53,711 bases of DNA from Sulfitobacter sp. HNIBRBA3233 (GTDB taxonomy: Bacteria > Pseudomonadota > Alphaproteobacteria > Rhodobacterales > Rhodobacteraceae), in NCBI RefSeq assembly GCF_040149665.1, contig NZ_JBEFLP010000007.1:1-53711 (forward strand), given 5' to 3'. Both the position numbers and the translations under genes were made by a program. Within the stretch, counting starts at the first letter, position 1. Each line of letters opens with the position of its first letter. The notes under the pieces were generated by a model. It had not been told where the DNA came from and searched no databases. It saw only the letters and a list, made by a program, of their open reading frames with translations. Below, in pieces: positions 33,637 to 41,984 of this stretch.

Positions 33637-34421
33637 TGGGTTTCCAGTGCTTTTTCGATCCGCGCCACATCGGACGGGTTGTTGAGTTCCCAAAAGACAC
33701 GGCCGCGCGCGTCGACCTCTACACAGGCAACGGGAATGCCCGTGTAGAGAAACCGTAGCTGTTCGAGCCCTTCGAGGGTTTCCAGCGGGCTGACGGGGGT
33801 CTCCACGTAGCGGCGCAGCGCATCGGGGCGGTAGGCGTAGACGCCCACGTGGTGGAAGACGGGGATCGGCTCGGTCACCTTTCCGGGGTCGATGTAGGGC
33901 AGCACTTCCTTGGAGAAATAGAGCGCGCGGCCCTGCGCGTCGAAGACGGCGGTGGTGCCGCCCACGCGGCCCTGCGCGCGGTCTTCCTTCAGGGCGTCAT
34001 AGGTTGCCCGGTCGCAGCGCAGCACCGGCGTGGCCATCTGGATGGTGTCGTCAGCGGCCATGGCGTCGATCAAAGCCTCGACGAACCACGGCGGGGTCAG
34101 CGGTGCATCGCCCTGGAAATTGATCACCAGATCCGCGTCGATCCCGGCGTTGGCGAGTGCCTCGGCCACCCGCGCGGTGCCGTTCTCGCGTTCGGGGGCG
34201 GTCATCACCACATCGGCGCCGAAGGCGCGCGCGGCCCCGGCGATGCGGTCGTCATCGGTCGCCACATAGACGGCATCGACACCGCGGATCGCACGGGCGG
34301 CGGTCCAGCTCATCTCGATCAGGGACTTTTCGCTGCCGTCGCGCTGGCGCAGGCTGACCAGCGGTTTGCCGGGATAGCGGGTAGAAGCGTAGCGCGCGGG
34401 AATAAAGACAACGGTTTTCAT
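33633..34421 (-). CDS. kdsB: 3-deoxy-manno-octulosonate cytidylyltransferase
   Basis: A 262-residue CMP-Kdo synthetase. The start is ATG 34421 (MKTVVFIPARYASTRYPGKP), just after the kdsD stop; the upstream frame to 34520 lies in kdsD. IPARYASTRYPGKPL is the nucleotide-binding entry, VYVATDDDRI (near 46) and INFQGDAPLTPP (near 96) follow; the usual form is NVQGDEP, so this variant has NFQGDAP. YIDPGKVTEPIPVFHHVGVYAYR and SPLETLEGLEQLRFLYTGI are further conserved blocks. Genes kdsD, kdsB and kdsA are nearly contiguous (1-base gap, 4-base overlap), so co-translation is likely. It activates Kdo for a capsule linker or a Kdo-containing repeat. Confidence 0.94.
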   Translation of the reverse strand: MKTVVFIPARYASTRYPGKPLVSLRQRDGSEKSLIEMSWTAARAIRGVDAVYVATDDDRIAGAARAFGADVVMTAPERENGTARVAEALANAGIDADLVINFQGDAPLTPPWFVEALIDAMAADDTIQMATPVLRCDRATYDALKEDRAQGRVGGTTAVFDAQGRALYFSKEVLPYIDPGKVTEPIPVFHHVGVYAYRPDALRRYVETPVSPLETLEGLEQLRFLYTGIPVACVEVDARGRVFWELNNPSDVARIEKALETQ

Positions 34422-34422
34422 C

Positions 34423-35397
34423 TCAGACGACCCCCGCCCGCAACAGATCATGGATGTGCAGCACCCCCAGCGGCCGGCGGTCCGCATCGGTGATAAGCAG
34501 TACGCTAAGCTTGCGCTCATTGAGCACCGCCAGCGCCTCGGCAGCCAGCGTGTCGGGGCCCAGCATCAGTGGATCACGGGTGGCGATGTCGCGCGCGCGG
34601 CGTTCCATCAACCCTTGCATGTTGCGCCGCAAGTCGCCGTCAGTGATCGCACCGGCCACGCGCCCGTCCTCGACCAGCACCCCGATGCCGAGGCTTTTCG
34701 TGGTCATCTCCAGCAGCACATCACCCATCGGGGCGTCGGCGGGCAGGATCGGCATCTCCGCCCCCGAATGCATCAGGTCGGACACGCGGCGCATCTGCGC
34801 GCCCAGCTTGCCGCCGGGGTGGTAGACGTTGAAATCCTCGGCGACAAAGCCGCGCCGCTCCATCAGCGCGACGGCCAGCGCGTCACCCATTGCCAGCGTC
34901 AGGGTGGTCGATGTGGTGGGCGCCATGCCGATGGGGCAGGCTTCGGGCGCGCGGGGCAGTGTCAGGCGGTAGTCGGCGGCCTGCATCAGGGTCGAGCCCG
35001 CGTTCGACGAAATACCGATCATCGGGATCGAGAACCGCTGCGTGTGATAGACGATGTCGCGCAGCTCGGCGGTTTCGCCGGAGTTCGAGATCAGGATGCA
35101 GACATCGCCCTTGCCGATCATGCCCAGATCGCCGTGGCTGGCCTCGGTGGCGTGGACGAAATAGGACGGTGTCCCTGTCGAGGCGAGAGTGGCCGCGATC
35201 TTGCGCCCGATATGGCCGGATTTCCCGACGCCCGACACGATCACTCGGCCGGGGCTGGCGAGGATCGCGTCGATGGCGGGGGCGAAATCAGCGGGCAGTT
35301 CGGCGGCCATCTGCGACAGCGCGCGGGCCTCGATCTCGAGCACACGCCGCGCGCAAGCAAGGCTGTCAGACGTAGGTGAGGGGCTGGCTTGGTTCAT
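34423..35397 (-). CDS. kdsD: Arabinose-5-phosphate isomerase
   Basis: A 324-residue sugar-phosphate isomerase (KdsD/KpsF) converting ribulose-5-phosphate to arabinose-5-phosphate. The SIS domain shows GRVIVSGVGKSGHIGRKIA (about 50-68), FVHATEASHGDLGMI and CILISNSGETAE, with a pair of CBS domains in the C-terminal 120 residues (RVSDLMHSGAEMPIL, ITDGDLRRNM, DPLMLGPDTL). Length is normal. It is the first gene of the leftward kdsDBA operon and diverges from the rhamnan F-like gene. A 5' remnant of a second, diverged kdsD is fused into a pseudogene at 42.2 kb. Confidence 0.94.
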   Translation of the reverse strand: MNQASPSPTSDSLACARRVLEIEARALSQMAAELPADFAPAIDAILASPGRVIVSGVGKSGHIGRKIAATLASTGTPSYFVHATEASHGDLGMIGKGDVCILISNSGETAELRDIVYHTQRFSIPMIGISSNAGSTLMQAADYRLTLPRAPEACPIGMAPTTSTTLTLAMGDALAVALMERRGFVAEDFNVYHPGGKLGAQMRRVSDLMHSGAEMPILPADAPMGDVLLEMTTKSLGIGVLVEDGRVAGAITDGDLRRNMQGLMERRARDIATRDPLMLGPDTLAAEALAVLNERKLSVLLITDADRRPLGVLHIHDLLRAGVV

Positions 35398-35587
35398 AGA
35401 CCGGTTATTCCGTCATGTTTGAGGCTTCGCGCAGTGGGCATTGATCGCCTTTCCCTAGCACAGCATGGCGAGGGGGCAACAGTATTTCGGGCAGCCCCCG
35501 TCGCCCTGCGCGGTTTGGGCTTCAAACGGGCGGGAAAACCGCAGTATAGAAGGGCGGCACAGCGGCACCGGAGAGAAGGCCACAGAT

Positions 35588-36703
35588 ATGATCGATACCG
35601 TGCTGCGCAAGGTGGCCACCGTGCTGCGCTATCTGTTTCCCTCTGCGCGCGAACGTGCCTACCTGCGGGTGATCGCCCGCGAGGGCGGGTTCGACCGCGC
35701 CTTTTACCTGCGCGCGCATCCCGGTCTGCACCCGCTGTTCCGGCTGATGCCCGCGCGGCACTATATCCAGCACGGCGAGGCCAAGGGCCTGAGCCCCAAC
35801 GGCCGGTTTTCGCCGCGCGCCTATCTCTATCACAATCCCGATCTCGATCCCGACAGCACCCGTCCCCTGCTGCACTACCTGCAAACGGGCCGCGACGAGG
35901 CGCGCACGGCCCTTCTGGAGCACGGCTCGGTGCCGCTGCCCGATCTGCCACCCGCGCCCGCGCCCGCAGCCGATCCCGCGCCGGTCGCGGTGGTGGTGCA
36001 TCTCTACTATCTCGATATGTGGGACGAATTTGCCGAAACGCTGGCGAACCAGCACTTTGCCTTCGATCTGTGGGTGACGCTGAACGACGATGGCAGCGGG
36101 GCCGCAGCAGCGCTGCGTGCGCGGATCCTCGACCGGTTTACTCGCGCACGGGTACATCTGCTGCCCAACCACGGGCGCGATATCTTTCCTTTCGTGTGGC
36201 TAGCCAGCGGCGGCGCGCTGTCTGCATACGCTGCCGTATGCAAGCTGCATTCCAAGAAATCCCCCCACCGCGACGATGGCGACGACTGGCGGCGTGACCT
36301 GACGCGCGGAGTACTGGGCGATCCGGTGCGCACTGCCGCTCGGCTGGAGCGGTTTCTGGCGCATCCGCGCGCGGGGTTCTGGGTCGCCCCGGGCCAGCGG
36401 TTCGAGGGCGACGCCCACTGGGGCGTGAACCTCGACCGTGCCCGCGCCTTGCTGGCGGCCCGCGAGCGCGCCCTGCCCGATGCCCCGCTGGTGTTTCCCG
36501 CAGGCTCGATCTACTGGGCGCGCCGCGCGGTGGTGCAGTCTCTGGCCGGTCTGGACCTCGGGGCGGCGGATTTCGAACCCGAACAGGCGCTGGTCGACGG
36601 CACCACGGCCCACGCGATCGAGCGGCTGATGGGCAGCCTGGCGCAGGCGCTGGATCGCGAGGTTCTGACCACGGACGACCTCGACGCGCAGACGGAGGTC
36701 TGA
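35588..36703 (+). CDS. Rhamnan synthesis protein F-like (RgpF domain) protein
   Basis: A 371-residue protein. The start is ATG 35588, preceded by GGAGAGAAGG; the frame is open to 35465, but those residues are not conserved in character. The N-terminal 100 residues are repeated short motifs (GFDRAFYLRAHPGLHPL, HYIQHGEAKGLSPNGRFSPR, YLYHNPDLDP), like a tail shared with other Rhodobacter capsule glycosyltransferases. From about 130, PVAVVVHLYYLDMWDEFAET and NHGRDIFPFVWLAS, then AVCKLHSKKSPHR and FPAGSIYWARRAVV, are characteristic of the rhamnan synthesis F domain (RgpF family), proteins linked to rhamnose polymer assembly. Divergent from kdsD and followed by a sulfotransferase. Confidence 0.88.
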   Translation: MIDTVLRKVATVLRYLFPSARERAYLRVIAREGGFDRAFYLRAHPGLHPLFRLMPARHYIQHGEAKGLSPNGRFSPRAYLYHNPDLDPDSTRPLLHYLQTGRDEARTALLEHGSVPLPDLPPAPAPAADPAPVAVVVHLYYLDMWDEFAETLANQHFAFDLWVTLNDDGSGAAAALRARILDRFTRARVHLLPNHGRDIFPFVWLASGGALSAYAAVCKLHSKKSPHRDDGDDWRRDLTRGVLGDPVRTAARLERFLAHPRAGFWVAPGQRFEGDAHWGVNLDRARALLAARERALPDAPLVFPAGSIYWARRAVVQSLAGLDLGAADFEPEQALVDGTTAHAIERLMGSLAQALDREVLTTDDLDAQTEV

Positions 36704-36770
36704 GACGGCTGGTATTTGCGCGGCCCTTCGACCATATACGGTCCAGTTCGATCCAATTACGCGGCAGGTC

Positions 36771-37826
36771 ATGGCCAGAGTCTTTCTTCATATAGGCGCA
36801 CACAAGACCGGCACGAGCTATCTACAGGCGATGTTCCACAACAACCGTGCCCTTCTGGCGCAGCACGGCCTGCATTATCCCGACATCGGTCCCAACAACG
36901 CCCACCACGCGCTGGCCGCTCCCTGGCTGAGCACCCCCGACATCCCCGACAGCTTTTTCGGCAGTCGTGGCCGGGCGGGCCCGTGGGACATGCTGACCGA
37001 ACGCTACGCCCGTGCGCCGGGAACCGTCTTTCTGTCGGCCGAGAATTTCAGCCGTGTGCGCCCGCAGCGGGTGAACATGCGCGAACTGGCCGACAGGCTG
37101 CGCCCCTTCGACGAGGTGCGCATCGTCTATACCATGCGCCAGCAGGCCGATCTGGTGCAGTCGCTGTGGATGCAGGTGGCCAAGGGCGACCGGGTGCCGC
37201 TGTTGCGCAAATACGTCGAGACCGCGCTGGAGGACCGCCGCGGCGCGGGCGTGCCGATCGACCATACTTCGGTCTATTCGGACCTTCTGACAGGATTCGA
37301 TCCGCAGCAGATCCTGCTGGTCGATTACAACAGCCTGCGCCGCGCCGAAGGCGGCATCGTGGGACATTTCCTGCGCCTGATGGGGTGTGATCTGGATGCG
37401 GATGCGCTGGCGCCGCTGACATCGATCGAACGGGCCAATGTATCGCCCGATCCGATAGCGCTTTACATGGCGACCGAAGTCACCCGCCAGCAGGTGCCCC
37501 CGGCAGAGCTGGTGGCGCTGATCGCGCAGGTCGTACGCCCCGCAGGATCGCCCCCCGCCAGCCTGCTGAGCCGGTCCGAATACAACAAGATGCGCAACCG
37601 CTTTGTCCATTCCAACACCACGCTGGCCGAGCGGGTGCAACCGGTACAGCCGGGGTTCACCTTCGATCCGGGCCGGGTGCCCGCCGACCTGTTCTGCCGC
37701 GACGATCTGACGGCGGAACACTGGAAACGGGTGGCACAGGCGCTGTTCGCGCCTCCCCCGCCGCCGCAGCACGATATGGCCGACACGGTGCCCTCGCTGC
37801 TGCGCAGGTTTCTGCCGGGAGGCTAG
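36771..37826 (+). CDS. Sulfotransferase-like protein
   Basis: A 351-residue protein. The PAPS 5'-phosphosulfate loop VFLHIGAHKTGTSYLQAMF lies at residues 4-22, a good match to the family's P-loop-like motif. VFLSAENFSRVRP (near 85) and EVRIVYTMRQQADLVQSLWMQ (near 113-133) fit the 3'-phosphate loop. QILLVDYNSLRR and the C-terminal part fit carbohydrate sulfotransferases of alphaproteobacterial capsule loci. It begins 67 bases after the rhamnan F-like gene. It would transfer sulfate from PAPS to the polysaccharide; no PAPS synthesis genes are in the window. Confidence 0.82.
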   Translation: MARVFLHIGAHKTGTSYLQAMFHNNRALLAQHGLHYPDIGPNNAHHALAAPWLSTPDIPDSFFGSRGRAGPWDMLTERYARAPGTVFLSAENFSRVRPQRVNMRELADRLRPFDEVRIVYTMRQQADLVQSLWMQVAKGDRVPLLRKYVETALEDRRGAGVPIDHTSVYSDLLTGFDPQQILLVDYNSLRRAEGGIVGHFLRLMGCDLDADALAPLTSIERANVSPDPIALYMATEVTRQQVPPAELVALIAQVVRPAGSPPASLLSRSEYNKMRNRFVHSNTTLAERVQPVQPGFTFDPGRVPADLFCRDDLTAEHWKRVAQALFAPPPPPQHDMADTVPSLLRRFLPGG

Positions 37827-38119
37827 CTCTTAATAGCGCGCCCAGAGACAGGGATCCACTGCTGACGCCACAACTCCCTATACGGCATTTTCGCGGGTAT
37901 AGCGTTTGCCGCCTTTCGGGGAGGTCGATTTAAAGTTTTGGGGAGCGTCTAAAAGCTTTGTTGCACAAATATTGTGGAGTGTTCGTCTCATAGTCCAGCA
38001 GTACAGACGCAGGTATTATCAATGAGGCACTCCTCTGCCCTAGGTGTTTGATCCCATGGTTTGATGGTGCGATCCTTTCTCAGGAATGGAAGGAAGCATT
38101 ATGAGGTGCCCCAAGTTTC
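37827..38119. other. Gene-free stretch with isolated IS ends
   Basis: No ORF with family features. AGCTTTGTTGCACAAAT (37955-37971) resembles terminal repeats of IS6/IS5-type elements (GGCTYTGTTGCA...). TGAGGTGCCCCAAGTTTCC (38102-38120) resembles the end of an IS3-type element and directly precedes its transposase relic. The composition changes sharply from the high-GC sulfotransferase gene, marking the start of the decayed mobile-DNA region. Confidence 0.5.
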
Positions 38120-38203
38120 CTAGACACCTGCCTGTTCCAGTTGTAGCTGTCTGGTTTCGAAGTCAACGGGCGACAGCATGCCCTCCTCCGTCTGATTCTC
38201 AGT
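38120..38203 (-). pseudogene. IS3-family transposase C-terminal relic
   Basis: On the minus strand the last 27 residues or so before the stop at 38120-38122 read TEEGMLSPVDFETRQLQLEQ..., the usual C-terminus of IS3-family OrfB proteins (EGMLSPxxFE). The rest of the gene is gone. The adjoining TGAGGTGCCCC is likely the element's end. Confidence 0.7.
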
Positions 38204-38291
38204 TAAACTGGTTGGGAAGAACCCGATAGACCAAAGGCCAACCATGCATTAACATTCAAACTGGACCACCCGACGGGGGCACTCCAGCGGC

Positions 38292-38445
38292 GTTCAGTTC
38301 GGAAAACGCCCCGCCCTTACTGAAAATCAGATCATAGAGCTGCGTGACAAACGCGCGAACGGCACCTTGATCAAAGATCTCATGGCCCACTATCACCTCT
38401 CAAAGGCCACCATCTACCGCTACCTCACCAAGACTGAAGCCTGAA
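38292..38445 (+). pseudogene. Serine recombinase (resolvase) C-terminal relic
   Basis: The plus strand encodes VQFGKRPALTENQIIEL, RDKRANGTLIKDL, then LSKATIYRYL, ending in TGA at 38443-38445. This is the helix-turn-helix end of a resolvase/invertase-type serine recombinase (usual form GRKPKLT..Q...L...GVSRATVYR). The catalytic part is missing. No start codon. Confidence 0.72.
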
Positions 38446-38502
38446 CTCAACTCCAGAGCCCCAATCCGGCCTTACCGCCCTATTCTGCACCGAGCCGGAG
38501 TC

Positions 38503-38715
38503 GACCCCCTATCGACCAAGCCTGATCATCAGCCTCGCCGCTACGAGGATGAAAGCGGCAAGAATTATGTCGAGGTTCGCCCCTCTTCGGATGGTCTCGC
38601 CACGATCCATGATCGCGATGTCCTGATCTATTGCATTAGTCAGGTTATCGCTGCGCTCAACGAGGGGCGACAAGTGCAGCGGGTGGTGCGGCTCAAGGCT
38701 TACGATATGCTCAAG
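38503..38715 (+). pseudogene. RepA-type replication initiator relic
   Basis: The frame reads PLSTKPDHQPRRYED, YVEVRPSSDGLATIHDRDVL, IYCISQVIAALNEG and RVVRLKAYDMLK. It aligns block by block with the intact RepA at 24245 (SLSTRPDRRILRY, TIHDKDILIYCVSQLM, RVLHLKAHDLL). Only about 70 residues remain, cut off at both ends; the 3' side joins an IS1380 relic. It shows that DNA from another RepA-type plasmid entered here. Confidence 0.8.
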
Positions 38716-38720
38716 GAACC

Positions 38721-38912
38721 GACCTACCCAAAGAGATGGCTGACTGGTCACTGAGCAGCCTCCAAACAAGGCTGATCAAAACCGGAGCGAGGGTGGTGCG
38801 TCATGCTCGGGCCATTACGGTCCAACTGGCCGAAGTCGCGGTCAGCGGTGACCTGTTCAACCGCATTCTGGCCGCCATACATCGCCTGCGCTCACCACCG
38901 GTTCCCGGATGA
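38721..38912 (+). pseudogene. IS1380-family transposase C-terminal relic
   Basis: The frame reads DLPKEMADWSLSSLQTRLIK, TGARVVRHARAITVQLAEVA and ends RLRSPPVPG with TGA at 38910. The WSLxxLxxxLIKxGAxVVRHAR pattern is the conserved C-terminus of IS1380-family DDE transposases. The catalytic part is missing; it abuts the RepA relic, so the IS may have inserted into repA before being truncated. Confidence 0.75.
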
Positions 38913-39126
38913 TGACGTCAGCAACAAAATCTGAGGAAAAGTGGCTCGACCGGTCTACCCAAAGGACTGTCGATCAGCCCAAGAACTACATCAAACCCGC
39001 CGCCGAGGCCAGAAAGCATGCTCAGTTCACGCGTGAGGTGCCCCAACCACGGCACAGCGGGCGCGAAAAACTTGATCTTGATGCAAAACGGTATCAAAAT
39101 CAATAGGTCGGCGTTCTACTTGGGGA

Positions 39127-40203
39127 ATGTCGGTTAAATATGCCGATAACTTAATGGGAACTATTATGCCGCTATCTAAGCAAAGCTATGATGCGTACTG
39201 TCGTCGCGACACTGTACAAGTTTTGCACAGTGAGACTTATTCTGGTCAAAACTGGACGGAAAAACTCCTTACTCATCAAAATATTCGCCTTGTGGAAGTG
39301 TTGCAAGGCATCACAAATGCTCATTTTCATCTGATTGACCCAGTCGCTAGTGTTTATATAGCCGATCAACAGAACTCCCGTTTTTCCAGTCCACTTAAAA
39401 GTTGGGTCGAAGAAAACGGAACAATTCAGATACCACATGAGCAGGTGTATCAGGAGGAAACCGCGCTGATAATCGGTGGAATGAAGAACCACTGGCATTT
39501 TCTGATCAACTTTCTTCCCAGGTTGATCATGGCGCGTAAAATAATGGGGTCAAGTTTTGAGGATCTCGATTGCGTTGTCATTCACGAAGCCACTCCAATG
39601 CAGCAGGATTTTCTTGAACGGCTTTTTCCAGACGTGGTCTTTCGTCAAATTCCGGCTGGTAGCACTGCGGCCTATGGATTTAAGAGTATGTTTTATTTAG
39701 ATTTTCCTAAGAATACATTGCTATGCCCCGAAATTCTGTCTTTGACCCGCGCAGTCGTTTTGGAAGCCTACGAGCCCCGTCCGACAGATCTGGCGGCTGG
39801 TATCTTCGTAGACCGTAATCCTGACATCCCGCGGCGGCGGCTGGCGGGGAGGGCAAATAAACTAGCCATCTTTGAAGAGCATGGAATCACACCTATTTTT
39901 TGTGAGGACTACAATTTTAGCCAACAGATCGCATTATTTCATGGAGCTGATTTTGTGGCAGGTCTTCATGGAGCCGGTATGTCAAATATATTATTCTGTC
40001 GCGTTGGAACACCTGTATTGATCATTGACTACAAGTGGCCATCCGAAATGTATGCCCTCGCACAAGCGCTTGATCTGCGGCCGTTACCAATCCTCGCTGA
40101 AAAAGTTTATAACAAAACAGTTGAAATGCGTCTAAGAGACCTGGAAATAACGCCAAAACAACTGGATGCGGCATTAACAGCACTGAAAGCCCTCACAGAT
40201 TAA
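39127..40203 (+). CDS. Glycosyltransferase family 61 (DUF563) protein
   Basis: A protein of up to 358 residues. ATG 39127 is used here; ATG 39166 (MPLSKQSYDAY), with GGGA seven bases upstream, is an alternative. GGMKNHWHFLINFLPRL (near 117) and GADFVAGLHGAGMSNILF (near 275) are the two hallmark motifs of GT61 enzymes, and GIFVDRNPDIPRRRLAGR between them is the usual (I/V)xRxxxxxRR block. Codon use is much AT-richer than in the capsule genes to the left (many TTT, AAT, ATA codons). It lies alone among transposon relics, so it looks like a cargo gene carried in from a lower-GC donor. It probably adds a sugar to a surface polysaccharide. Confidence 0.85.
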   Translation: MSVKYADNLMGTIMPLSKQSYDAYCRRDTVQVLHSETYSGQNWTEKLLTHQNIRLVEVLQGITNAHFHLIDPVASVYIADQQNSRFSSPLKSWVEENGTIQIPHEQVYQEETALIIGGMKNHWHFLINFLPRLIMARKIMGSSFEDLDCVVIHEATPMQQDFLERLFPDVVFRQIPAGSTAAYGFKSMFYLDFPKNTLLCPEILSLTRAVVLEAYEPRPTDLAAGIFVDRNPDIPRRRLAGRANKLAIFEEHGITPIFCEDYNFSQQIALFHGADFVAGLHGAGMSNILFCRVGTPVLIIDYKWPSEMYALAQALDLRPLPILAEKVYNKTVEMRLRDLEITPKQLDAALTALKALTD

Positions 40204-40271
40204 CTATAATTACTTAATCTCACTTCCTTTGGCCGTATAGCCTTCCAAAAACCACCGCTTTTTGAATAGCC

Positions 40272-40547
40272 TTACCGGTCGATCCCATACCCTCGGTCGC
40301 GATGGGTTTCCCGCTCAATCTCCTGCTGGCGTTCCAGCTCTTTCACCAATTCCTGCTCTCTCGCGGCTTCCTGCGCGACGGTTCGCTCCTCAGCCTCTCG
40401 GCCGTCACGCATCGCTGCTGCACGGTCGGCCACGGCGCTGGGATCGATCCCCGCCGCTGCATCGCGCAGCCGCGTAGCAAGATCAGGCTCCTGCTCTCGA
40501 CCGTCGCGGCCACCAGCAAGCGCCAATTCCGACTGCCCAGCCCCCAG
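40272..40547 (-). pseudogene. Relaxase/mobilisation protein C-terminal relic
   Basis: The minus strand up to the stop at 40272 encodes a charged tail: LRDAAAGIDPSAVADRAAAM, REAEERTVAQEAAREQELVK, then ERQQEIERETHRDRGYGIDR. The Glu/Arg-rich helix ending DRGYGIDR resembles the C-termini of plasmid mobilisation relaxases. Nothing of the catalytic domain remains. Upstream it runs straight into a resolvase fragment in a different frame. Confidence 0.5.
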
Positions 40548-40662
40548 ACGTGTCGATGTTCTGATCGAGAACGACGAGATCGACGCTTTTTTCGCGCAGG
40601 GTTTCGGCGATCTGGCAAAGGTGCAACGTGGACCGGGCCAATCTGTCGATGCGCGTGACGAT
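40548..40662 (-). pseudogene. Serine recombinase (resolvase) internal relic
   Basis: The minus strand reads IVTRIDRLARSTLHLCQIAE then TLREKSVDLVVLDQNIDTS, the conserved region that follows the catalytic domain of Tn3-type resolvases (TRxDRLARS...DLVVLDQ.IDTS). It has neither the N-terminal serine part nor the C-terminal helix. The other resolvase relic at 38292 is a C-terminal piece on the other strand, so they could once have been one gene split by rearrangement, but this is not shown. Confidence 0.7.
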
Positions 40663-40748
40663 AGGGCGTGTTCCGAGCCGCCGTTGATCTGTGCAACACG
40701 GCTATGGTCAAGCCGCATATGTTGTAGTAGGCGACCGGCGCAGCGCGG

Positions 40749-41389
40749 TTGCCTGGCTGCGGGAAACCTTTGGCAATGACCATGCACGGGCGTTCAGGCT
40801 TGCCAATCATATCCTATCAGGATGTGGTCGATCTTCTGGCAGAGCGGGATGTCACCGTTGACCGATCGACCATCTATCGCTGGGTTCAGAAGTTCGGTCC
40901 CGAATTGACCAAGCGCACTGAGAAACATTTGCGCCGGGCGAGTGTCGACTGGCATGTGGACGAAACTTACGTCCGCGTTGGTGGCAAGTGGCGCTATCTC
41001 TGGCGCGCCATCGATGCCAACGGCCAGATGGTCGACTTCCGCCTCACCGCGCGCCTCGATGCAAAGGCTGCAAGGGCCTTTCTGAACAAGGCCATCGAGC
41101 GTGTTCGGCTGCATCGGCCTGTTGCGATAATAACCGACAAGGCGCACAGCTATCGACGCGTCATTCGTGAGATCAATCAATCGCCGATATGATCCTCACT
41201 TTGACAGCATCCGGCATATCGATCGAAAGTGGCGAAACAACCTGATCGAGAGCGATCACGCGGCCATGAAACGACTGCTCGGATACCGGCAGAGCTTTCG
41301 ATCCTTGCGATCGGCCAAGGCGACACTCAGCGGCATTGAGACAATCAAACGCGGACACATCCATCACAAGCTACCAGGCGTCAAAGGCC
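40749..41389 (+). pseudogene. IS6-family transposase relic, frameshifted
   Basis: The frame has the IS6 pattern PIISYQDVVDLLAERDVTVD, STIYRWVQKFGPEL, WHVDETYVRVGGKWRYLWRA (first Asp), IITDKAHSYRRVI (second Asp), then RYDPHFDSIRHIDRKWRNNL, and IESDHAAMKRLLGYRQSF (Glu). The N-terminal 30 residues are missing. One extra base near 41182 shifts the frame: the first part ends at TGA 41190-41192, the second continues from about 41180. The end (ETIKRGHIHHKLPGVKG) stops a few residues short of the usual IS6 end, and at about 41389 the sequence continues in frame into a Tn3 transposase relic. Not functional. Confidence 0.85.
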
Positions 41390-41976
41390 CGGCAGGCATG
41401 CGTGCAAACTTGCCCAATCTCGCCCCGATCCTATCGGACGTGGTCGATTGGGATGAGATCGCCCGGCAATACGACGAGATGGTGAAGTACGCTGCCGCGA
41501 TGCAGGTCGGAACGGCAGATCCAGAAGCAATCCTGCGCCGGTTCGCGCGAACCGACGTGTTGCATCCGACCTACAAGGCGCGGGCGGAGTTGGGCCGTGG
41601 CATCAAGACGATCTTCCTCTGCCGGTGTCTGCGGCTTGAATCCTTCCGCCGCGAAATCCACGAGGGTCTGAATGTCGTGGAGAACTGGAACAGCGCGAAC
41701 GGGTTCGTGTTTTTCGGCAAAGGCGGTGAGATCGCGTCCAATCGCATCGCCGATCAGGAGATCTCGGCTCTGGCGCTGCAACTGGTCCAGGCATCGCTGG
41801 TCTATGTCAACACGCGCATGGTCCAGTCGGTGCTCTCCGATCCAGTCTGGGCGGCACGCCTGTCATCGGAAGATTACCGCGGCCTGACCCCGCTGATCTA
41901 CCTGCACATCAATCCCTACGGTCGATACGAGGTCGATCTGGACAACCGGATCGATTTCGATCGGCTGGCCGCATAG
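41390..41976 (+). pseudogene. Tn3-family TnpA C-terminal relic
   Basis: The frame continues from the IS6 relic without a stop. NLAPILSDVVDWDEIARQYD, FARTDVLHPTYKARAELGRG, TIFLCRCLRLESFRREIHEG, then NVVENWNSANGFVFFGKGGE and LALQLVQASLVYVNTRMVQS are the C-terminal domain of Tn3-family TnpA proteins, ending YGRYEVDLDNRIDFDRLAA. About 195 of the usual 980 or so residues are left. The gene next door, an IS6-family relic, probably inserted into or recombined with the Tn3 element. Confidence 0.8.
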
Positions 41977-41984
41977 AGGCGCGA

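Noticed and set aside
38918..39106. Short frames of 61-65 residues on both strands
   Set aside because: They lie in the tail of the IS1380 relic and show no family features.
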